From Laedolimicola sp934402125 (GTDB taxonomy: Bacteria; Bacillota; Clostridia; Lachnospirales; Lachnospiraceae), in the NCBI RefSeq assembly GCF_052065835.1, contig NZ_JBQHTG010000003.1, positions 186,001 through 250,000 on the forward strand: 64,000 nt of DNA, written 5' to 3'. The first letter of the stretch is position 1, and each line of letters opens with the position of its first letter. The notes under the pieces are model-generated. The model was not told the origin of the DNA. It worked only from the letters and a program-made list of their open reading frames with translations, and ran no database searches. Positions 53,753 to 62,756 of this stretch are shown piece by piece. The translations under genes were made by a program, and so were the position numbers.

Positions 53753-55234
53753 ATGATCAATTTATCAGGATTTGTGAAAAGACTCCGTGATATCATGCGC
53801 AATGACGCCGGTATCAATGGCGATGCCCAGCGTATTGAGCAGATTGCATGGATGCTTTTTCTGAAAGTATATGATGCAAAAGAGCAGGATTGGGAATGGG
53901 ATGACGAGGACTACGTTTCCATTATTCCGGAAGAATGCCGTTGGCAGAATTGGGCTGTTGACGATCATACCGGTACTGCAATGACAGGCGATAAGCTGCT
54001 GAACTTTGTGAACAACACCTTGTTCCCAACGCTCAAAAAGCTTCCTGTTGACGTATCTACCCCAATTAAAAAGGCTATCGTGCAGACCACTTTTGCCGAT
54101 GCCAACCAGTACATGAAAGATGGCGTTCTGCTCCGTCAGGTTATCAATGTTATTGATGATCTTGACCTCGGAGACTATGAGGAAAGCCATGCTTTCGGTG
54201 AAATTTATGAGACTATTTTGAAGGAACTGCAAAGCGCCGGTTCTTCCGGTGAGTTTTACACCCCTCGTGCTGTGACCGATTTCATGGCAAAGATGATCAA
54301 TCCGCAGATTGGCGAACAGGTTGCAGACTTTGCTTGCGGTACTGGCGGTTTCCTTACAAGTTGGCTGAAAGAACTTTCTGCCAAAATCGAAACAACAGAG
54401 GATCAGTCTGCTTACGATGCTTCCATTTACGGCATTGAAAAGAAGCAGTTCCCTTATATGCTGTGCATCACAAATATGCTGCTGCATGGCATTGACGTGC
54501 CGAAGATCTACCACGACAATTCTTTGCTGAAGGATGTTTTGGACTATACACGGGATGACCAGTTTGATGTTATTCTGATGAATCCTCCTTACGGCGGTAA
54601 CGAGAAAACAGAAGTGAAGAACCACTTCCCGGCAGACTTGGCAAGCAGCGAGACAGCAGACCTTTTTATGTCTGTTATCATGTACCGTCTGAAAAAGAAT
54701 GGTCGTGCGGCTGTTATTCTGCCGGATGGCTTCCTGTTCGGCACAGATAATGCCAAGGTTGCTATCAAAAAGAAGCTGTTCTCTGAGTTCAATCTGCATA
54801 CTGTAATCCGTATGCCGCACAGCGTATTTGCGCCGTACACATCCATCACCACCAACATTCTGTTCTTTGACCATACAAAGCCGACCGAGGAAACTTGGTT
54901 CTACCGTCTGGATATGCCGGAGGGTTACAAGAACTTCTCCAAAACAAAGCCAATGGAACTGAAGCACTTTGATCCCGCTATGGATTGGTGGAACAACAGA
55001 GAAGAAATCAATGTAGATGGCTTTGACAAGGCGAAGAAATATACCGCAGAAGAAATCGCTGCGAGAAACTATAATATCGACCTTTGTGGTTATCCTCACG
55101 AGGAAGAAGAAATTCTGCCGCCGAAGGAACTGATTCAGCAGTATCAGGAAAAACGAGCAAGCCTGAATGCGGACATCGACCGTATCCTGGCTCAGATCAC
55201 GGAGATATTGGGAATTGATTTGGAGGGAGAATAA
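53753..55234 (+). CDS. hsdM: Type I restriction-modification methyltransferase subunit M
   Basis: A 493-residue N6-adenine methyltransferase. N-terminal HsdM_N helical domain (about 1-130; NLSGFVKRLRDIMRNDAG), then the SAM motif VADFACGTGGFL (about residue 192) and catalytic NPPYGG (about 277). A C-terminal helix (QQYQEKRASLNADIDRIL) contacts HsdS. It modifies adenine in the target chosen by HsdS. Its TAA and the hsdS ATG share one base, so they are coupled. Confidence 0.95.
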   Translation: MINLSGFVKRLRDIMRNDAGINGDAQRIEQIAWMLFLKVYDAKEQDWEWDDEDYVSIIPEECRWQNWAVDDHTGTAMTGDKLLNFVNNTLFPTLKKLPVDVSTPIKKAIVQTTFADANQYMKDGVLLRQVINVIDDLDLGDYEESHAFGEIYETILKELQSAGSSGEFYTPRAVTDFMAKMINPQIGEQVADFACGTGGFLTSWLKELSAKIETTEDQSAYDASIYGIEKKQFPYMLCITNMLLHGIDVPKIYHDNSLLKDVLDYTRDDQFDVILMNPPYGGNEKTEVKNHFPADLASSETADLFMSVIMYRLKKNGRAAVILPDGFLFGTDNAKVAIKKKLFSEFNLHTVIRMPHSVFAPYTSITTNILFFDHTKPTEETWFYRLDMPEGYKNFSKTKPMELKHFDPAMDWWNNREEINVDGFDKAKKYTAEEIAARNYNIDLCGYPHEEEEILPPKELIQQYQEKRASLNADIDRILAQITEILGIDLEGE

Positions 55235-56859
55235 TGACCGGGAAACAGCTGAAAAACTCAATATTGCAGATGGCTGTTCAGGGCAAGCTTGTTCCGCAAG
55301 ACCCAAACGATGAGCCGGCTTCTGTATTGCTTGAGAGAATAAGAAAAGAAAAAGAACAGCTCGTCAAAGAAGGCAAAATCAAGAAGGAAAAGAACCCTTC
55401 TTACATCTTCCGTGGTGCCGATAATTTGCCTTATGAGAAAGTCGGCAAAAACGAGCCGGTGTGCATTGCAGACGAGGTTCCGTTTGACATTCCGGAAACT
55501 TGGGAATGGGCAAGGCTTAAAGATCTTGCTATCAAGGAAATTAAGCGTGGCAAATCTCCAAAGTATGCGGATGATAGCAATGTCTATGTTTTTGCCCAAA
55601 AGTGCAATGTAAAACTTGGTAGGATTGATATTTCATTAGCCAAATTCTTGGATATGAAAACATTTGACAAATATCCCGTTGAAGAATATATGACAGATGG
55701 AGATATAATCATTAACTCAACCGGTAACGGCACGCTTGGAAGAATTGGAATATTCCATGATAGTGACAGAATAAATGATTTTGTTATTGTTCCAGATTCT
55801 CATGTTACAATTATCCGTGCTGGAAACCAGATGATAGAGGACTACTTGTTTTTTGCTTTGAAATATCATCAGCCTTATCTTGAAAAGTTGGGAGAAGGCT
55901 CCACAAACCAAACTGAATTACGTCCATCCACTGTGGCTGAATTGTTTATTCCGGTTCCTCCTATTGGAGAGCAGGAACGGATCGTAGCAAAACTTCTTGA
56001 GGTTTTGCCAATGGCTGATGTGTATGGCATAAAAGAAAAAGCGCTGCAAGACTATAACAAAGACTTTCCGATTCAACTCAAAAAGTCGATTCTGCAGGAA
56101 GCAGTTCAAGGTAAACTTGTTCCGCAAGATCCCGATGATGAACCTGCGTATGTCCTTTTAGAACGCATTCGTGCTGAGAAAGAACAGCTGATTAAAGCAG
56201 GTAAGATCAAGCGTGACAAGCACGAATCCGTCATTTTCAGAAGGGATAATTCTCATTATGAAAAGCGTGGTTCCAAAGAGGAAAACATCGATGAAATTAT
56301 TCCTTTTGAACTACCAGATTCTTGGGAATGGATTAGATTGTCTGCAATACTAACTTCGACAGATGCAGGAAAAAGTCCTCAGTGTGAAAATCGTCCTCGA
56401 AATAATGGTGAATGGGGTGTTATCAAAACTACTGCAATTCAGGACGGTTACTTTTTGGCTGAAGAAAATAAAGTCTTGCCTTTGAATTTCAACATACAGG
56501 AATCCATGGTGGTGCATCATGGAGATTTGCTGATAACCAGAGCTGGCCCTCGAAATAGAACTGGAGTTATTTGCGTTGTGGACGGAGAGCCTGAATATTT
56601 GATTCTATCGGATAAGACTGTTCGATTATCATATTTGCGTGATCTTGTGAATCCGTATTATGTAATGACTGCATTAAGTAGTCCGGCAATGCAATACTTG
56701 GTTATTGACGCCATGACAGGAATGGCAGCTTCACAGGTGAATATTTCGCAAGAAAAAATGAAAACTTTTTTGCTACCACTTCCCCCACTAAATGAGCAAC
56801 AGCGAATTGTTGATGAAGTTGGCAAGATATTTGATCGCATTGATAAGCTGAATTTCTGA
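55234..56859 (+). CDS. hsdS: Type I restriction specificity subunit S (expressed copy)
   Basis: A 541-residue HsdS with two target-recognition domains (TRDs). The N-terminal conserved helix reads LKNSILQMAVQGKLVPQDP; TRD1 spans about 92-250. The central conserved repeat (LKKSILQEAVQGKLVPQDP) is near 285, TRD2 about 365-520, and the end is LPPLNEQQRIVDEVGKIFDR. Only this copy has the proper start, fused to hsdM. Three stretches are repeated in inverted form in the copy at 58296-59876, so its TRDs can be swapped. The stop falls next to the start of an orphan half cassette. Confidence 0.93.
   Translation: MTGKQLKNSILQMAVQGKLVPQDPNDEPASVLLERIRKEKEQLVKEGKIKKEKNPSYIFRGADNLPYEKVGKNEPVCIADEVPFDIPETWEWARLKDLAIKEIKRGKSPKYADDSNVYVFAQKCNVKLGRIDISLAKFLDMKTFDKYPVEEYMTDGDIIINSTGNGTLGRIGIFHDSDRINDFVIVPDSHVTIIRAGNQMIEDYLFFALKYHQPYLEKLGEGSTNQTELRPSTVAELFIPVPPIGEQERIVAKLLEVLPMADVYGIKEKALQDYNKDFPIQLKKSILQEAVQGKLVPQDPDDEPAYVLLERIRAEKEQLIKAGKIKRDKHESVIFRRDNSHYEKRGSKEENIDEIIPFELPDSWEWIRLSAILTSTDAGKSPQCENRPRNNGEWGVIKTTAIQDGYFLAEENKVLPLNFNIQESMVVHHGDLLITRAGPRNRTGVICVVDGEPEYLILSDKTVRLSYLRDLVNPYYVMTALSSPAMQYLVIDAMTGMAASQVNISQEKMKTFLLPLPPLNEQQRIVDEVGKIFDRIDKLNF
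55416..55509 (+). repeat. Inverted repeat IR1, left copy (in hsdS)
   Basis: 94 bases identical to the reverse complement of 59610-59703, starting TGCCGATAATTTGCC and ending ACTTGGGAATGG. It codes for the conserved stretch just before TRD1. Inversion here would replace everything downstream with the sequence of the - strand copy, in frame. Confidence 0.92.
56206..56261 (+). repeat. Inverted repeat IR3, left copy (central conserved part of hsdS)
   Basis: 56 bases matching the reverse complement of 58873-58928 with one mismatch. Homology at lower identity extends left to about 56100. It lies just before TRD2, so exchange here would swap TRD2 alone. Confidence 0.85.
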
Positions 56860-57400
56860 ATTTTCTCATTATGAGAAGTTGGACGGAATTGAGCGTTGTA
56901 TCGACGACGAGATACCGTTTGAGATTCCACAGAATTGGGCATGGGCACGTTTCGGAACAGCAATGATTAACCGTGACGCCGAGAGAATACCACTTTCTGT
57001 TAATGAACGAGAAAAGTTACAGAAAATCTACGATTATTATGGTGCTTCAGGTGTTATTGATAAAGTTGACCAATATTTATTTTCAAAGCCGTTGTTACTA
57101 ATAGGCGAAGATGGAGCTAATCTACTTACACGTAGCAAACCAATCGCATTTATTGCGAGGGGGCAGTATTGGGTTAACAATCATGCTCATGTTCTTGACT
57201 CATCAGTTGGATTGTTATTGGAGTATGTGGCTGCGTATATCAACGCAATTAACCTCGCACCATATGTAACAGGAACTGCTCAACCCAAGATGAATCAAGA
57301 GAAGATGAATTCTATTCTTATTCCCATTCCACCAACTGGTGAACAGATACGCATCGTTCAGAAGATTGACGAGATCTTTCCTGTGATTGCAAATATGTGA
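56860..57400 (+). pseudogene. Orphan 3' half of an hsdS (TRD2 cassette without start)
   Basis: The frame is open from 56852, right at the hsdS stop, and reads FSHYEKLDGIERCIDDEIPF, then a TRD unlike that of hsdS1, and ends PTGEQIRIVQKIDEIFPVIANM. It begins exactly at the conserved SHYEKLDG junction, as a shuffled cassette would. A TTG at 56879 could start it, but no good ribosome binding site is seen. I take it as a silent third TRD2 store. A terminator follows directly. Confidence 0.82.
56863..56916 (+). repeat. Inverted repeat IR2, left copy (start of orphan cassette)
   Basis: 54 bases matching the reverse complement of 58831-58884 with two mismatches. It allows exchange of the orphan TRD2 with that of the - strand copy. 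Confidence 0.85.
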
Positions 57401-57403
57401 AAC

Positions 57404-57447
57404 AAGGCATACACTTCATAAATGCGAAGTGTATGCCTTTTCTTTTA
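57404..57447 (+). terminator. Intrinsic terminator after hsdS cassettes
   Basis: A perfect 14-bp stem: AAGGCATACACTTC (57404-57417) / GAAGTGTATGCCTT (57426-57439), tail TTTTCTTTT. It separates the + strand hsd transcript from the convergent recombinase gene, whose stop lies in the T tail. Confidence 0.9.
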
Positions 57448-58254
57448 CCAATCTACGATTGTATCAACGATTTCTCGCTGCTCTGTAGCTGTTTTCCTAA
57501 GGTAAATACGGGTGGTTTCGATGCTTTCATGCCCCATGAGATCGGCAAGGAACGCTATGTCATTGCAGCGTTCCAAGAAGCTTTTGGCAAACCTATGGCG
57601 AAACGAATGCGGATACACAACCGCAGGATTGATGCCGTACTTCACTGCCAGTTTTTTCAGCTGTCCCGAAATACCACGAGTGGTAATTCGTTCCCCATAT
57701 TTGTTCAAAAAAAGGAAGCCGCTCTCCTGGTGCTTTTCAGCCAACCAGGAAAGGGCTTCCTTTTGCAATTCTTTCGGAATGTAAATTCTGCGTAGCTTTC
57801 CGCCTTTGGAATAAAGGTCGAGGTGACCAAGCTTAACATGTTCAACCTTGATCTGGATCAACTCGCTTACTCTGGCTCCGGTTGCAGCCAGAAAACGGAT
57901 TACAAAATACCAAAACATTTCATCGTCATTCTTGAGACATGACTTGAAATATTCGTAATCCGCTTCGCTGATCACATTTTCCAGAAAAGCTTTCTGCTGC
58001 ACTCGGACAAAGGGGAGTTTCCACTTCTCTTTACCGATACATTCCAAGTAGCAGTTGATGGCTCGTAATCGGAGATTAACCGTCTTGGGCTTATAATTCT
58101 CGATCAGCCATACTTTGTACTCACGCAACTTTTTCTGGGTGACATCATCGTACTGTTCTCCGTACTGCTTTATAGCAAACAGATACGATGAAATCGTGTT
58201 TTCTGAGAGGTTTGTACCCCTCAAGTGTCTTTCAAATTTTTCTTTTTCTATCAT
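57445..58254 (-). CDS. Tyrosine recombinase, putative hsdS invertase
   Basis: A 269-residue XerC/D-like recombinase. N-terminal SAM-like core-binding domain (FERHLRGTNLSENTISSYLF). The catalytic residues are all present: Arg in ATGARVSELIQI, Lys in YSKGGKLRRIYIP, His and Arg in YPHSFRHRFAKSF, His in LMGHESIETT, and the Tyr nucleophile in TRIYLRKT. It lies between inverted hsdS cassettes, the usual place of recombinases that shuffle specificity genes. It is inside the segment that would invert. The hsdS copy on the same strand ends 42 bases upstream. Confidence 0.92.
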   Translation of the reverse strand: MIEKEKFERHLRGTNLSENTISSYLFAIKQYGEQYDDVTQKKLREYKVWLIENYKPKTVNLRLRAINCYLECIGKEKWKLPFVRVQQKAFLENVISEADYEYFKSCLKNDDEMFWYFVIRFLAATGARVSELIQIKVEHVKLGHLDLYSKGGKLRRIYIPKELQKEALSWLAEKHQESGFLFLNKYGERITTRGISGQLKKLAVKYGINPAVVYPHSFRHRFAKSFLERCNDIAFLADLMGHESIETTRIYLRKTATEQREIVDTIVDW

Positions 58255-58295
58255 GGCGAAAGACCTCCTTTCGCCAGATATTATACAATTTTGCG

Positions 58296-59876
58296 TTAAA
58301 TCAGCGCAATCTTATCAAACAATTCCTGCTGTTTTTCAACGATGCGGTGTTGTTCTGATAACGGCGGTAATGGTATCAGCATATTTTTTAATTTGATTAT
58401 TGTTAGAGCATTGTAGGCTGTTCCTGAAATTGTAGACTGTGCCTGTTCAGTAAATAGTGGGCTATTTATAAATAGCTGGATGTATTGTGACGATAACTGG
58501 TTATAAGCACGTATCTGGGTTATATTTCCATCCTTGTAATAGAATTCTCTACCATCACAAATCCATGAGTTTCCGATAGTACCTACCGAAGTGATAAGAA
58601 TATCGCCTGACTGCGGCACCCCATAATCCCTTTTCAACTGTTCATAATGTTCTCTTGCTATGAATAGTTGCGTATGAATTTCTTCACCTCGATACAAGTC
58701 ACCGATTTCCTTAGATCTGAAGAACGGAATCCCTTCATCTACATAATCCTTTTCAAAAACTCGTTTGCTGGATTGGACTGTAGTTATGCTACCCAGTTTG
58801 CACCATTCCCAGCTGTCCGGAATTACAAAAGGTATCTCATCGTCGATACAACGCTCGATTCCGTCCAACTTCTCATAATGAGAATTATCCCTTCTGAAAA
58901 TAACGGATTCGTGCTTGTCACGCTTGATTTTGCCTGCTTTAATCAGCTGCTCTTTTTCTGCCCGAATACGTTCCAGAAGCACAGAAGCAGGTTCATCGGT
59001 AGGATCTTGTGGAACAAGTTTGCCTTGAACTGCCCATTGGAGAATTGACTTTTTTAACGCATCGGGGAAAGTGTTCTGTAATACATTCAACGAATTTTCT
59101 TTGCCAGTATATTCTGTTAGCTTTACTTCTGCTTCAAGAATCTTTTCAACGATACGCTGTTGCTCAGATAGCGGAGGAATCGGAATTAAAATTGTTCCTA
59201 ATTTATCTCCAGAAATATGAACGATAATATCTCCGGTAGCAAGACTAACTTTTCGTTCAACCACATACGGCGATGCCATGAGATATGTGAGGTAAAGAGG
59301 GTTCATCCCATGAGCTGTCCAGTAAGCAAGATCTCCACCTGCAGCAATTTCATCATTGCCGAGATATGCTACTGCTTTTGCTATATCTGGTTTGTTTTCT
59401 CCAGTGAGAGTCATAAGAATATCTCCGAAAGAAAAATGCTTGCAGCGATCAAACAATTCTTCTGGAACAAATGAAACAGCCTGTGTGAAGGACGTATGAT
59501 ATGTTGTGTATAACTCTCCGTAGCGAACACAGGGCTTTCCGCTTTCGATTGTTTCGGTTCTTTTTATACCGCTCCCTCGGACGATGCTCCCAAGGGAACT
59601 AACTCTCGTCCATTCCCAAGTTTCCGGAATGTCAAACGGAACCTCGTCTGCAATGCACACCGGCTCGTTTTTGCCGACTTTCTCATAAGGCAAATTATCG
59701 GCAGAAATCCGCCTTGTGACGGTGGCTATCCACCGCATGAGGTCATAAACTCTAAATTCTTCAAATGATAAAATTGTGTCAACAGAAGAAAACCCTGAAT
59801 AAAATTCAAGGAAAATCCATTGGTTGATTAAGTGTTCTTTTATATTCGACCATAGGATAATAATTTCAGTAATCAA
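58296..59876 (-). CDS. hsdS: Inverted, silent hsdS cassette (specificity subunit S)
   Basis: A second full set of HsdS parts on the - strand: pre-TRD1 segment (ADNLPYEKVGKNEPVCIADE), a TRD1 unlike that of copy 1, the central repeat LKKSILQWAVQGKLVPQDP, a different TRD2, and LPPLSEQHRIVEKQQELFDK. The homology stops exactly at 59703, the end of IR1. The first about 58 residues of the open frame (to ATG 59876) do not look like HsdS, so the true N-terminal helix is missing. It is therefore probably a silent store that becomes active when IR1 inverts. Confidence 0.85.
   Translation of the reverse strand: MITEIIILWSNIKEHLINQWIFLEFYSGFSSVDTILSFEEFRVYDLMRWIATVTRRISADNLPYEKVGKNEPVCIADEVPFDIPETWEWTRVSSLGSIVRGSGIKRTETIESGKPCVRYGELYTTYHTSFTQAVSFVPEELFDRCKHFSFGDILMTLTGENKPDIAKAVAYLGNDEIAAGGDLAYWTAHGMNPLYLTYLMASPYVVERKVSLATGDIIVHISGDKLGTILIPIPPLSEQQRIVEKILEAEVKLTEYTGKENSLNVLQNTFPDALKKSILQWAVQGKLVPQDPTDEPASVLLERIRAEKEQLIKAGKIKRDKHESVIFRRDNSHYEKLDGIERCIDDEIPFVIPDSWEWCKLGSITTVQSSKRVFEKDYVDEGIPFFRSKEIGDLYRGEEIHTQLFIAREHYEQLKRDYGVPQSGDILITSVGTIGNSWICDGREFYYKDGNITQIRAYNQLSSQYIQLFINSPLFTEQAQSTISGTAYNALTIIKLKNMLIPLPPLSEQHRIVEKQQELFDKIALI
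58831..58928 (-). repeat. Inverted repeats IR2 and IR3, right copies (overlapping)
   Basis: 58831-58884 matches 56863-56916 (two mismatches) and 58873-58928 matches 56206-56261 (one mismatch), both inverted. They overlap by 12 bases at the TCATTATGA core. Confidence 0.85.
59610..59703 (-). repeat. Inverted repeat IR1, right copy
   Basis: Exact inverted copy of 55416-55509 (94 bases). It forms the outer edge of the invertible segment, about 4.3 kb in total. Confidence 0.92.
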
Positions 59877-60734
59877 ATTTAAAAGCCGAAACCTTTAGTA
59901 TTTGGCAGAGTGACCTTGCCAGTTTAGAAGGGTTATTGACACTTTTGAGCTGTGATATTTATTACAAATTTACCGTACCACGGTGGGTAATATACAGTAT
60001 CACTCACTGTTCTGACCAGTTGGAACAAGATAAAATATGTTTGAAAGTACAGTTATCTCTTGGTCACATATTGTGCCTGATGGTAGGTCGCACAGAACAA
60101 AGTGCAGCATTACAATTTGTTGTAGAGGTATCAATACCATTGACAGCCCCATTCAATGACGGGCAGTAAAAATAGCTTAGGAAGTATTGTAGAATTGCCG
60201 TAACGAACCCAATGGGTTGTCAAGCGTAAGGTCGAAGTTGATAGAATTAAAGAAAGCTCTACCTCTCAGGCAATAAAACTTGCAGATTGGTTCAGCTACA
60301 ATAATTACAGAGTTACTGCAGGAATATCAGCCGGATTTGCAGTAATGCTCAGTGAGATCAAAAGCGGAAATGCGGTAAGATTTAGGTATTCGAACGAGAT
60401 TAACACAAATAGTGATAGTCATCGGGTTTTTCTTTCGCCATCGGTCCATAAACAATCTGAGCAGGAACTATTATTCTTATTACTGAAAAAGAAAATCCGC
60501 CCAATTAGGGCGGGTAACCCGTACTGTTAGTCCATAAAAAAGCAAAGCGATTAATGCTAAGATAATGTCACAACCACTTCTTAGAGAAATGGATTGTGCA
60601 TTCTCTTTGATCATAAAAACCAACAGAAGGAGCGGATTAAATTAGAACTGACATGAAATGTCCTGTTTCTGACACGCTGTACCCTAAGAATTTGGTGACA
60701 GAAGAATTAAGCTAATATTGAGAACAAGAAAATT
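59877..60734. other. Non-coding or decayed stretch between hsd locus and mobilisation module
   Basis: I see no convincing gene in these 860 bases. A frame of 77 codons (59936-60169, +) lacks a ribosome binding site and recognised motifs. A longer open stretch at 60203-60530 (+) reads SQAIKLADWFSYNNYRVTAG and ends KKKIRPIRAGNPYC; it has no good start before ATG 60345 and may be a relic. It matches no family I know. The region may be the scar of an older element boundary. Confidence 0.5.
60480..60514 (-). terminator. Terminator-like hairpin on the - strand
   Basis: CCGCCC (60497-60502) pairs with GGGCGG (60508-60513). On the - strand it is followed by ATTTTCTTTTT, the form of an intrinsic terminator for leftward transcription coming from the oriT side. 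Confidence 0.6.
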
Positions 60735-60784
60735 CCCTTAGGAACTAAGGGCGCACTTCTATACCGGTTATTCCATTACGGTAT
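60735..60784. other. oriT: Putative MOBQ-type origin of transfer (oriT)
   Basis: On the - strand the sequence AAGTGCGCCCTTA (complement of 60746-60758) matches the nic region of MOBQ relaxases of the IncQ/RSF1010 type, which cut after CCCT. The nic site is flanked by CCCTTA/TAAGGG (60735-60740, 60746-60751), and a second repeat ATACCG/CGGTAT lies at 60761-60766 and 60779-60784. It is placed some 200 bases before the relaxase operon, as expected. Confidence 0.78.
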
Positions 60785-60940
60785 GTGCGTTTTCCGAAGG
60801 TAGATGCTCCTGTGTCTGAACACATTCACATATTGCGGAATTATATTCCGGTCAAGAGTAAACTCTTGCGGCTGACGCCTATCTCTTTTTACATACCTTG
60901 CTTTTGCAAGGATGAATAAAAGACAAGGAGCAAAAGAAAA

Positions 60941-61240
60941 ATGGAAAACAAAGATAAAACTCTGGAGCAGCTGGAATCTGCCCGTTTGAAGGTGCAGCAG
61001 TATGAACACAAGATTCAGCTTTTGGAAAATCGCAAGACGCATTTGGAGAAGAAAGCTGACCGTCAGCGCACCCATCATCTTTGCAACATGGGCGGTGCCA
61101 TCCAAAGTATTTCCAAGGAAGTTGATTCCCTGACAAGAGTAGAGTTCTACTCTCTGATGGAACAGGTCTTTGCATTGCCTGCGGTGCAGGAACTGGTTGC
61201 TGCGACTATGGAGAACCACGAGATGGGAGGTGAAAGCTGA
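60941..61240 (+). CDS. DUF3847 protein
   Basis: A 99-residue protein; the first half is a likely coiled coil (LEQLESARLKVQQYEHKIQL) and the second reads GAIQSISKEVDSLTRVEFYS. DUF3847 proteins are regularly found just before MobA/MobL relaxases in gut Firmicutes and may be mobilisation accessory factors. Its TGA shares one base with the relaxase ATG. Confidence 0.82.
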   Translation: MENKDKTLEQLESARLKVQQYEHKIQLLENRKTHLEKKADRQRTHHLCNMGGAIQSISKEVDSLTRVEFYSLMEQVFALPAVQELVAATMENHEMGGES

Positions 61241-62742
61241 TGGCACTGTATCACTTCCATGTGGAGCAGATCAAGCGAAGCGAGGGGCGAACTGCTGTTG
61301 CCAGTGCTGCCTATCGTGCCGGTGAAAAGCTGCATAACCTCTGGGATGGTGAAATTCACGATTACACCAAAAAGGGCGGTATCATTCTGACAGAAATCAT
61401 TCTGCCGGAACACGCACCGCAAAGATTTTCTGACAGATCAACGCTATGGAATGAAGTGGAGCAGGTAGAAAAACATTATAAAGCACAGCTTGCATACAGC
61501 TTTGATATGGCTCTGCAAAATGAGTTTTCCTTAGAGGAGAATATCGAACTGGCAAAAGAATTTGTTCAGAAATACTTTGTCTCTGATGGCATGATTTGCG
61601 ATCTTGCGGTACATCAGCCCGACCGAGAAGAAGGCGGCATTCCCAATCCACACTTTCATGTGCTGGTTCCAATTCGTCCGCTGAATGATGATGGAACATG
61701 GGGAGCTAAACAGCACCGAGTTTATCATCTGGACGAGAACGGTAACCGGATCAAAGATGAAAACGGGAAATGGGTATTTGATGCTGTTCCAACCACAAAT
61801 TGGGGCAGACCGGAAACATTGGATCTATGGCGTGAAGCCTGGGCAAATATGGTCAATGCCAGATTTGAAGAAAAAGGGCTGGAATGTCGTATCGACCAAC
61901 GTTCCTATGTAGATCAGGGATTGGATTTTATTCCTACCGTCCATGAGGGCCCCCATGTTCGAAAAATGGAGAAGAAAGGCATTCGTACCGAAAAGGGTGA
62001 ATTGAACCGCTGGATCAAAGCCACAAATCGTATAATTCGCAGTATGAGAGCTACCATTTCTGCGCTGAAAGAGTGGATTCAGGAAACAAAAGAAATTCTG
62101 AAAGAACCGCAGGAAGTCTATCTGGCCCAGCTGCTAAGTGAAGCGCATACCATGCGTAATCAGACAGCTATGACCTATGCCAAAGGGAAAACCAAGGCCA
62201 AGAATAATAACCTGAAGCGTTTTATGGACGAGTGCAATTACCTGAAACAGCGAGGAGTGCTGACACTCAGCGATTTTGAAAATCACCTTTCCTCTGTTGA
62301 CGAAAAAGTGGAAGATAGAAAATCCTCCATGCATCAGAAACAGACTCGCTTGAAAGAGCTTCAGCAGCTGATGGAGGATACGAAGACCTATACCGAATTG
62401 AAGCCGGTCTTTGATGAACTGAAAAAGGAAAAATACCGTTTTACTAAAGCCAAAGAAAAATACAAGGCAGAACATGAAGGAGAGCTTCGCCGGTTCTACA
62501 TGGTAAAACGTAAACTGAAAGAGAAAGGTTTTGAAAAAGAACCTTTTCCTCTGAAAGCATGGCAGGAAGAATATTCCGAACTGTCGGCACAGCGAGAAGC
62601 CGAATATCAGGAATACAAACTCATGCAGAAGGATTTGATGATTCTGTATCAGATCAAGGGCGATATAGATAAAGTGATGCGTGAAATCCATCCTGAAATG
62701 CTGCGTCCCGATAAAACCAAAGAAACAGAAACCACATTGTAA
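61240..62742 (+). CDS. mobL: MobA/MobL (MOBQ) relaxase
   Basis: A 500-residue relaxase that would nick oriT and lead the strand into a recipient. The N-terminal relaxase domain has ALYHFHVEQIKRSEGRTAVA with the likely catalytic tyrosine in SAAYRAGE, and the metal-binding histidines in NPHFHVLVPIRPL (about residue 137). The rest is a long charged helical region (about 270-480). No primase or transfer ATPase is fused. Together with oriT it makes the element mobilisable, but I see no conjugation machinery in the window. Confidence 0.94.
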   Translation: MALYHFHVEQIKRSEGRTAVASAAYRAGEKLHNLWDGEIHDYTKKGGIILTEIILPEHAPQRFSDRSTLWNEVEQVEKHYKAQLAYSFDMALQNEFSLEENIELAKEFVQKYFVSDGMICDLAVHQPDREEGGIPNPHFHVLVPIRPLNDDGTWGAKQHRVYHLDENGNRIKDENGKWVFDAVPTTNWGRPETLDLWREAWANMVNARFEEKGLECRIDQRSYVDQGLDFIPTVHEGPHVRKMEKKGIRTEKGELNRWIKATNRIIRSMRATISALKEWIQETKEILKEPQEVYLAQLLSEAHTMRNQTAMTYAKGKTKAKNNNLKRFMDECNYLKQRGVLTLSDFENHLSSVDEKVEDRKSSMHQKQTRLKELQQLMEDTKTYTELKPVFDELKKEKYRFTKAKEKYKAEHEGELRRFYMVKRKLKEKGFEKEPFPLKAWQEEYSELSAQREAEYQEYKLMQKDLMILYQIKGDIDKVMREIHPEMLRPDKTKETETTL

Positions 62743-62756
62743 TCAGGAGGTGGAAC

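Noticed and set aside
55416..59703. IR1 as terminal inverted repeats of a transposon
   Set aside because: The repeats lie inside hsdS coding sequence at homologous positions and there is no transposase, so recombinase-driven inversion is the better reading.
59936..60169. A 77-codon frame on the + strand
   Set aside because: No ribosome binding site, no known domain and unusual composition; kept only as part of the unassigned gap.
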